Source: Streptomyces katrae
GTDB lineage: Bacteria; Actinomycetota; Actinomycetes; Streptomycetales; Streptomycetaceae
Assembly (NCBI RefSeq): GCF_000966975.1
Contig: NZ_JZWV01000861.1
Coordinates: forward strand, 1 to 9,196
Reading direction: 5' to 3'
Length of the DNA stretch: 9,196 nt
A program made the position numbers and the translations under genes. This document shows, piece by piece, positions 6,222 to 9,196 of the stretch (positions are counted from its first letter, which is position 1; each line of letters starts with the position of its first letter). Below the pieces are notes generated by a model. It had not been told where the DNA came from. It saw only the letters and a program-made list of their open reading frames with translations, and ran no database searches.

Positions 6222-7070
6222 GTGAGCGAGCCGGCGTCCATCGCCCTGCAGCAGGAGATCGCCCGGGAACTCGAGGTCGCCGAGACCTTCGACGCCGAGC
6301 GGGAGATCGAGCGCCGGGTGGCCTTCCTCGCCGAGCGGCTGACCTCCACCGGTCTGCGCTCCCTCGTCCTCGGCATCAGCGGCGGGGTCGACTCCACCAC
6401 CGCCGGCCGGCTGTGCCAGCTCGCCGTCGAGCGGGCCCGCGCCGCCGGGCACGAGGCCCGCTTCTACGCGATGCGGCTGCCGTACGGGGTCCAGGCCGAC
6501 GAGCACGACGCCCAGCTCGCCCTCTCCTTCATCCGCGCCGACCAGGTCCTGACGGTGGACGTCCGGCCGGCGAGCGACGCCGCCCTGGAGGCCGCGCGGG
6601 CCGCCGGCGTGGAGTTCCGCGACGCCCACCACCAGGACTTCGTCCACGGCAACATCAAGGCCCGCCAGCGCATGATCGCCCAGTACGCGGTGGCCGGCGC
6701 CCACGGCGGCCTGGTGGTCGGCACCGACCACGCCGCCGAGGCGGTCTCCGGCTTCTTCACCAAGTTCGGCGACGGGGCGGCCGACCTGGTCCCGCTGACC
6801 GGCCTGACCAAGCGGCGGGTGCGCGCGGTCGCGGACGCCCTGGGCGCTCCCGCCGAGCTGGTGTGGAAGGTCCCGACCGCGGACCTGGAGACCCTCGACC
6901 CGGGCAAGGCCGACGAGGACGCCCTCGGGGTCACCTACGACGACATCGACGACTTCCTGGAGGGCAAGCCGGTCGACGCGCGGGCCTTCGAGACGATCGT
7001 CCGCCGCTACCGGCTCACCGACCACAAGCGCCGGCTGCCGATCGCCCCGGGGCACGCCGCGGCGCGGTAG
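6222..7070 (+). CDS. nadE: NH3-dependent NAD+ synthetase
   Basis: 282 residues. It catalyses the last step of NAD+ synthesis: deamido-NAD+ + ATP + NH3 gives NAD+ + AMP + PPi, in the cytoplasm. The PP-loop ATP pyrophosphatase motif GISGGVDS (residues 51-58) is intact and the flanks (LQQEIARELEV, EIERRVAFLAERL, AGRLCQLAVE, FYAMRLPYGVQADEHDAQ) follow the bacterial NadE pattern closely. Further conserved stretches are HGNIKARQRMIAQYA (142-156), VVGTDHAAEAVSGFFTKFGDG (165-184 region) and KVPTADLETLDPGKADEDALG (216-236 region), ending in HKRRLPIAP. There is no glutaminase domain, so ammonia must come from elsewhere. GTG 6222 is supported by GAGGAG five bases upstream and by N-terminal alignment with E. 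coli-type NadE. Its stop faces the LysM gene stop across 7 bp. Confidence 0.96.
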   Translation: MSEPASIALQQEIARELEVAETFDAEREIERRVAFLAERLTSTGLRSLVLGISGGVDSTTAGRLCQLAVERARAAGHEARFYAMRLPYGVQADEHDAQLALSFIRADQVLTVDVRPASDAALEAARAAGVEFRDAHHQDFVHGNIKARQRMIAQYAVAGAHGGLVVGTDHAAEAVSGFFTKFGDGAADLVPLTGLTKRRVRAVADALGAPAELVWKVPTADLETLDPGKADEDALGVTYDDIDDFLEGKPVDARAFETIVRRYRLTDHKRRLPIAPGHAAAR

Positions 7071-7071
7071 C

Positions 7072-7090
7072 CGGCGCTCAGTAGGCGCCG
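7072..7090. terminator. Hairpin spanning the convergent nadE / LysM-gene stops
   Basis: CGGCGC (7072-7077), loop of 7, GCGCCG (7085-7090) makes a 6-bp GC stem readable in either direction. It starts 2 bases after the nadE stop, and its loop and far arm are the stop and last codons of the minus-strand gene. It is the only candidate for ending both transcripts at this junction. There is no U-tract. Confidence 0.35.
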
Positions 7091-7854
7091 TTGACGTTGT
7101 CGATCGAGCCGTAGCGGGCGGCGGCGTAGTTGCAGGCGGCCGTGATGTTCGCGACGGGGTCGTACGAGTCCATCGCCGTGCCCGGCACGTGGTAGGCCCG
7201 GAAGGTCGGGTCGATGACCTGGAGCAGGCCCTTGGAGGGGATGCCGGCCGCGGCGTTGGAGTCCCAGTTGTTGATGGCCAGGGGGTTGCCCGAGGACTCC
7301 CGCATGACGTTGCGGTGGATCCCGTTGTAGGTGCCGGGGATCCCGTGCCGGGCCATGATGTCCAGCGACTGCCGGATCCAGCCGTCCAGGTTGTTCGCGT
7401 ACGTCTTCACGGCGGCGGGCGCGGCGGCGGGCTTGGCGGCGAGGGCGGTGGCCCGGGCGGCGGCGGCTTTCGCTTCCCCGCCCAGGGTCAGTTTGAGGCC
7501 CGGGCGGATGACGGACGGGTTGCTGCCGATGACCTCGCGGTTGGCGTCGTAGAGGGCCTGCCAGCCGCCGCTCACGGAATGCTCCGTGGCGATCTTCGCC
7601 AGGGTGTCGCCGCCGACCACGGAATAGATCACGGGAGCCGCCGCCTTTTCGGCGGCCGGTTTGGCGGCGGGTTCTGCCGCGGGAAGCGCCACGGTGCGCA
7701 CGGCGGGTGCCGCAGCCGGCTGCGCGACGGCCGCCCCGGCCGTGGTCGCGCTGATCAGGGGCAGGGCGAGGGCCGCTCCGCCCGAGCCGGCGAAGGCCAG
7801 CTTGCGGGCGATCTTGTGCTGCTTCGGCCGGCGGTGCTTACCCGATGCGGGCAT
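7078..7854 (-). CDS. Secreted LysM and lytic-transglycosylase-like cell-wall enzyme
   Basis: 258 residues from ATG 7854, which has GAGGAAA six bases upstream; the frame stays open to a GTG at 7962 but that extension is not signal-like. A long actinobacterial signal peptide has a basic start (GKHRRPKQHKIARK), a hydrophobic core of about 19-40 and likely cleavage near AGA/AVA at 41-44. An Ala/Pro-rich spacer follows, then one LysM domain (about 76-124: IYSVVGGDTLAKIA, then QALYDANREVIG and NPSVIRPGLKLTL) for binding peptidoglycan, then a second Ala-rich linker. The C-terminal lysozyme-like/SLT domain (about 152-258) has the putative catalytic Glu186 in MRESSGNPLAINNWDSN, then GIPSKGLLQVIDPTF and the terminal YGSIDNVNGAY. 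It should cleave glycan strands outside the membrane during growth or germination. It resembles the Streptomyces LysM muralytic proteins; exact bond specificity is not visible. Confidence 0.92.
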   Translation of the reverse strand: MPASGKHRRPKQHKIARKLAFAGSGGAALALPLISATTAGAAVAQPAAAPAVRTVALPAAEPAAKPAAEKAAAPVIYSVVGGDTLAKIATEHSVSGGWQALYDANREVIGSNPSVIRPGLKLTLGGEAKAAAARATALAAKPAAAPAAVKTYANNLDGWIRQSLDIMARHGIPGTYNGIHRNVMRESSGNPLAINNWDSNAAAGIPSKGLLQVIDPTFRAYHVPGTAMDSYDPVANITAACNYAAARYGSIDNVNGAY

Positions 7855-7886
7855 GGCGCATTTCCTCACGTGCGGGTGCGGGGGAG

Positions 7887-7924
7887 TCCCGGAGGCGGCC
7901 GGATTCGGCATTCGGCCACCGGGA
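7887..7924 (-). promoter_or_regulatory. Strong leader hairpin upstream of the LysM gene
   Basis: On the minus strand GGTGGCCG (7920-7913), loop of 11, CGGCCGCC (7901-7894) forms an 8-bp stem. It is extended by CCC and T (7921-7924) pairing with GGG and A (7890-7887) across a 3-base bulge. It ends about 20 bases before the GAGGAAA ribosome binding site. If transcription starts near 7926 the hairpin is at the very 5' end of the mRNA, where it could stabilise or gate translation. Confidence 0.45.
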
Positions 7925-7933
7925 GTGAGGGTG

Positions 7934-7962
7934 ACCGTAGGCGAGCGCGCGGGGCCGAACAA
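7934..7962 (-). promoter_or_regulatory. Putative promoter of the LysM gene
   Basis: On the minus strand TTGTTC (7962-7957), a 17-bp spacer and TACGGT (7939-7934) fit a vegetative sigma (HrdB-like) promoter. It is the only TANNNT match I found in the region in this direction. Predicted start is near 7926-7928, giving a leader of about 72 bases. Confidence 0.5.
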
Positions 7963-7968
7963 GACGCG

Positions 7969-8084
7969 AATTCACCCCGGAGATCGACTTCCCTCCGGCC
8001 CCCGGTAAATGACCTTGGAAAAACTTCTCCGGAAATCGAGGTTTTCCTTTCCAGGAAAAGGGAATCGACCCTTCCGGGTGAATT
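7969..8084. repeat. Long imperfect inverted repeat with nested hairpins
   Basis: Arms 7969-7993 and 8060-8084 are imperfect reverse complements. Shared blocks in order are AATTCACCC, GGA, TCGA and TTCCC (21 paired positions) with small gaps. The 66-base interior holds TTTTCCT (8042-8048) and AGGAAAA (8053-8059), a perfect 7-bp stem. The TTTTCC of 8042-8047 can instead pair with GGAAAA (8017-8022), extended by CTTC and GAGG across a bulged A. These two hairpins cannot form together. It may be a structured RNA or a DNA site. Confidence 0.5.
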
Positions 8085-8102
8085 GATGTTGACCCGGCGG
8101 GT

Positions 8103-8116
8103 GTGGCTCACATCAC
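8103..8116 (-). promoter_or_regulatory. Crp-like (cAMP receptor protein) binding site
   Basis: On the minus strand GTGATGTGAGCCAC matches GTG-N6-GNCAC, the pattern I recall for Streptomyces Crp. It also contains TGTGA. Cell-wall hydrolase and germination genes are known Crp targets in actinobacteria, which fits the LysM gene downstream. It lies about 180 bases upstream of the predicted start, unusually far for direct activation. Confidence 0.4.
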
Positions 8117-8231
8117 GGCCCCGCCGGACCGGGGGTTCCCACACCCAATCCGGTCAATTCGCGGGCCGATGCCGCCGATTGGGGCGACTCACGCGAGAGT
8201 GCCGAATCCCGATGAACAGGTATGAATCGGG

Positions 8232-8251
8232 CGCCCCTCTGTGAGTGGGCG
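8232..8251 (-). terminator. Stem-loop after the DapA-like gene
   Basis: CGCCC (8232-8236) pairs with GGGCG (8247-8251), and CTC (8237-8239) with GAG (8243-8245), leaving a TGT loop and one bulged T. This 8-bp stem starts 7 bases after the minus-strand stop at 8258-8260. It lacks a U-tract but is well placed to end the DapA-like transcript. Confidence 0.4.
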
Positions 8252-8257
8252 GTGGGA

Positions 8258-9196
8258 TCAGAGCGCGGACAGCTCCTCCAGGGCGGCCGCCACCGCCGCC
8301 TCGGACGCCGGCAGCATCGGGAGCCGTACGTCCGGTGTCGGGATCCGCCCCTGCGCGTACAGCACCCCCTTGACCACCCCCGGGTTCGGCTCGGCGAAGA
8401 GGGCCGCCGAGAGCCGCGCCAGCCCGTGGCCGAGCTCCCGGGCCCGCGCCACGTCCCCGTCCCGCCAGGCCCCGGCCAGCTCCGCGAAGCGCTCCGTCGC
8501 CAGGTGCGCCGAAGCCAGGATCCCGCCCGAGGCGCCGAGGGCGAGCAGCGGGGACACGTACACGTCGTCCCCGGCCAGCACCGCGAACCCGTCCGGCAGA
8601 CCCCCGAGCAGCGCCACCGTCTCCTGGTCGATCCCGCCGGCCGCGTACTTCACCCCGGCCACCCCGGGCAGCGAGCCCAGCTCCCGCAGCGCGGCCGCGT
8701 CCAGCGGCTGCCCCGTCCGGTACGGGATGTGATAGACGACCAGCGGTACCGGGCTCACGGCGGCCAGCCGCGCGAAGTGCGCCAGCACGCCCCCCGCCGA
8801 CGAACGGGGGCACGGTCACCAGCGCGGCCGCCGCCTCCGGCCACCGTGCCAGCCGGGCCAGCGCCCCCTCGCTCGCCCGGGTCCCGCTCGCCCCCGCCCC
8901 CACCACGAGCGGCACGCCCCGCTCCCGGCAGACCCGGGCGCAGACCCCGGTGACCAGGTCGCGCTCGGCCTCCTCCAGCGCTGCCGCCTCGGCGGTGGTG
9001 CCCAGGGCCACGATCCCGGCCGCGCCCGCGTCGAGCACCTCGTGCGCGAGGGCCTCCAGCGCCCCGGCGGCGACCTCCCCACCGCGGGTGAAGGGGGTGA
9101 CGAGCGGGACGTGGATCCCGCTCAGGGAGGGCCCCGCCGGCGCGCCGGCCCGCCCGCCCGCCGTCCGACCCGTCGTCCGTCGCGTGTGCTGTTCCC
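8258..9196 (-). pseudogene. DapA-family aldolase, frame-broken and 5'-partial
   Basis: Resembles 4-hydroxy-tetrahydrodipicolinate synthase (DHDPS) and related TIM-barrel lyases that form a Schiff base with pyruvate. The gene runs off the right edge; the visible N-terminal part reads SLSGIHVPLVTPFTRGGEV, then HEVLDAGAAGIVALGTTAE and VPLVVGAGASGTR, to LVTVPPFV at about 8806. The protein continues in another frame from about 8800: SAGGVLAHFARLAAVSPVPL, then VVYHIPYRTGQPL with the expected Tyr and Arg, GVAGVKYAAGG with the Schiff-base Lys, LAGDDVYVSPLLALGASGGI, ending EELSAL. The family usually has VRPSxxG where the frames meet, so about 8 bases appear to be missing. The active-site GTTGE is GTTAE here. 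Substrate may be that of DapA or of another family member. Everything outside the break is well conserved, so an assembly error or recent deletion is likely. Confidence 0.8.

Larger units (their letters stand above)
7855..8257. other. 403-base intergenic region rich in regulatory structure
   Basis: No convincing gene on either strand; the short open frames here lack start signals and family features. GC content falls visibly, with AT-rich patches near 8015-8062. From right to left (toward the LysM gene) it holds a stem-loop after the DapA-like stop, a second small stem at 8183-8203, a Crp-like site, a long inverted repeat with nested hairpins, a TTGTTC/TACGGT promoter and a leader hairpin. 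The concentration of signals suggests that the LysM gene is tightly regulated. Confidence 0.7.

Noticed and set aside
5489..7070. Response regulator and nadE as one operon
   Set aside because: A 127-base gap with a TAGGGT -10 and a structured leader suggests nadE has its own promoter, though read-through cannot be excluded.
7887..7980. ydaO (cyclic-di-AMP) riboswitch upstream of the LysM gene
   Set aside because: GGGGTGAAT at 7978-7970 and a GAATCC near the hairpin recall parts of the motif, but the hallmark GACAGCTAAC-type block is absent. The pieces are also wrongly spaced and partly upstream of the best promoter.
7969..8084. Mobile-element terminal inverted repeats
   Set aside because: The arms enclose only 66 bases with no transposase, and no target-site duplication is visible.
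7189..8244. A 351-codon plus-strand frame opposite the LysM gene
   Set aside because: It is mostly the reverse complement of the LysM gene and continues into the regulatory intergenic region; no family signature.

Overview
The window is very GC-rich and almost every coding frame has G or C at the third codon position. The protein families (a PNGase A-type glycoamidase, a transmembrane Ser/Thr kinase, a DesK/NarL-type two-component pair, a LysM/lytic transglycosylase) point to an actinobacterium, most likely a Streptomyces chromosome. This is inferred from composition and gene content; no marker gene is present. I see no rRNA, tRNA, CRISPR array, IS element or prophage gene.

Layout. The plus strand carries, left to right: the 3' part of a secreted PNGase A-like gene (frame-broken near base 590); a Ser/Thr protein kinase that has lost its ATP-binding loop; a squalene/phytoene-synthase-like gene; a sensor histidine kinase and LuxR-type response regulator joined by an ATGA overlap; and nadE (ammonia-dependent NAD+ synthetase). 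The minus strand carries a secreted LysM plus transglycosylase-like cell-wall enzyme, whose stop lies 7 bp from the nadE stop, and then, after a 403-base gap, the 3' part of a DapA-family aldolase that is frame-broken near 8790-8806 and runs off the right edge.

Function. The histidine kinase and regulator form a self-contained signalling pair with no transporter or other obvious target beside it; a palindrome just upstream is a possible autoregulatory site. NadE makes NAD+. The LysM protein is an exported peptidoglycan remodelling enzyme with a possible Crp site, a good promoter and a strong 5'-leader hairpin upstream. The kinase would sense outside the cell through its C-terminal domain if its N-terminal lobe were intact.

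Most notable are: (1) three independent reading-frame breaks in 9.2 kb, each in a gene whose remaining motifs are well conserved, which suggests assembly or sequencing errors or very recent lesions rather than old decay; (2) the 403-base intergenic region upstream of the LysM gene, which holds a Crp-like site, a long imperfect inverted repeat enclosing two mutually exclusive hairpins, and a leader hairpin; (3) an orphan prenyl-synthase-like protein with altered aspartate motifs. I found no clearly new multi-gene system.
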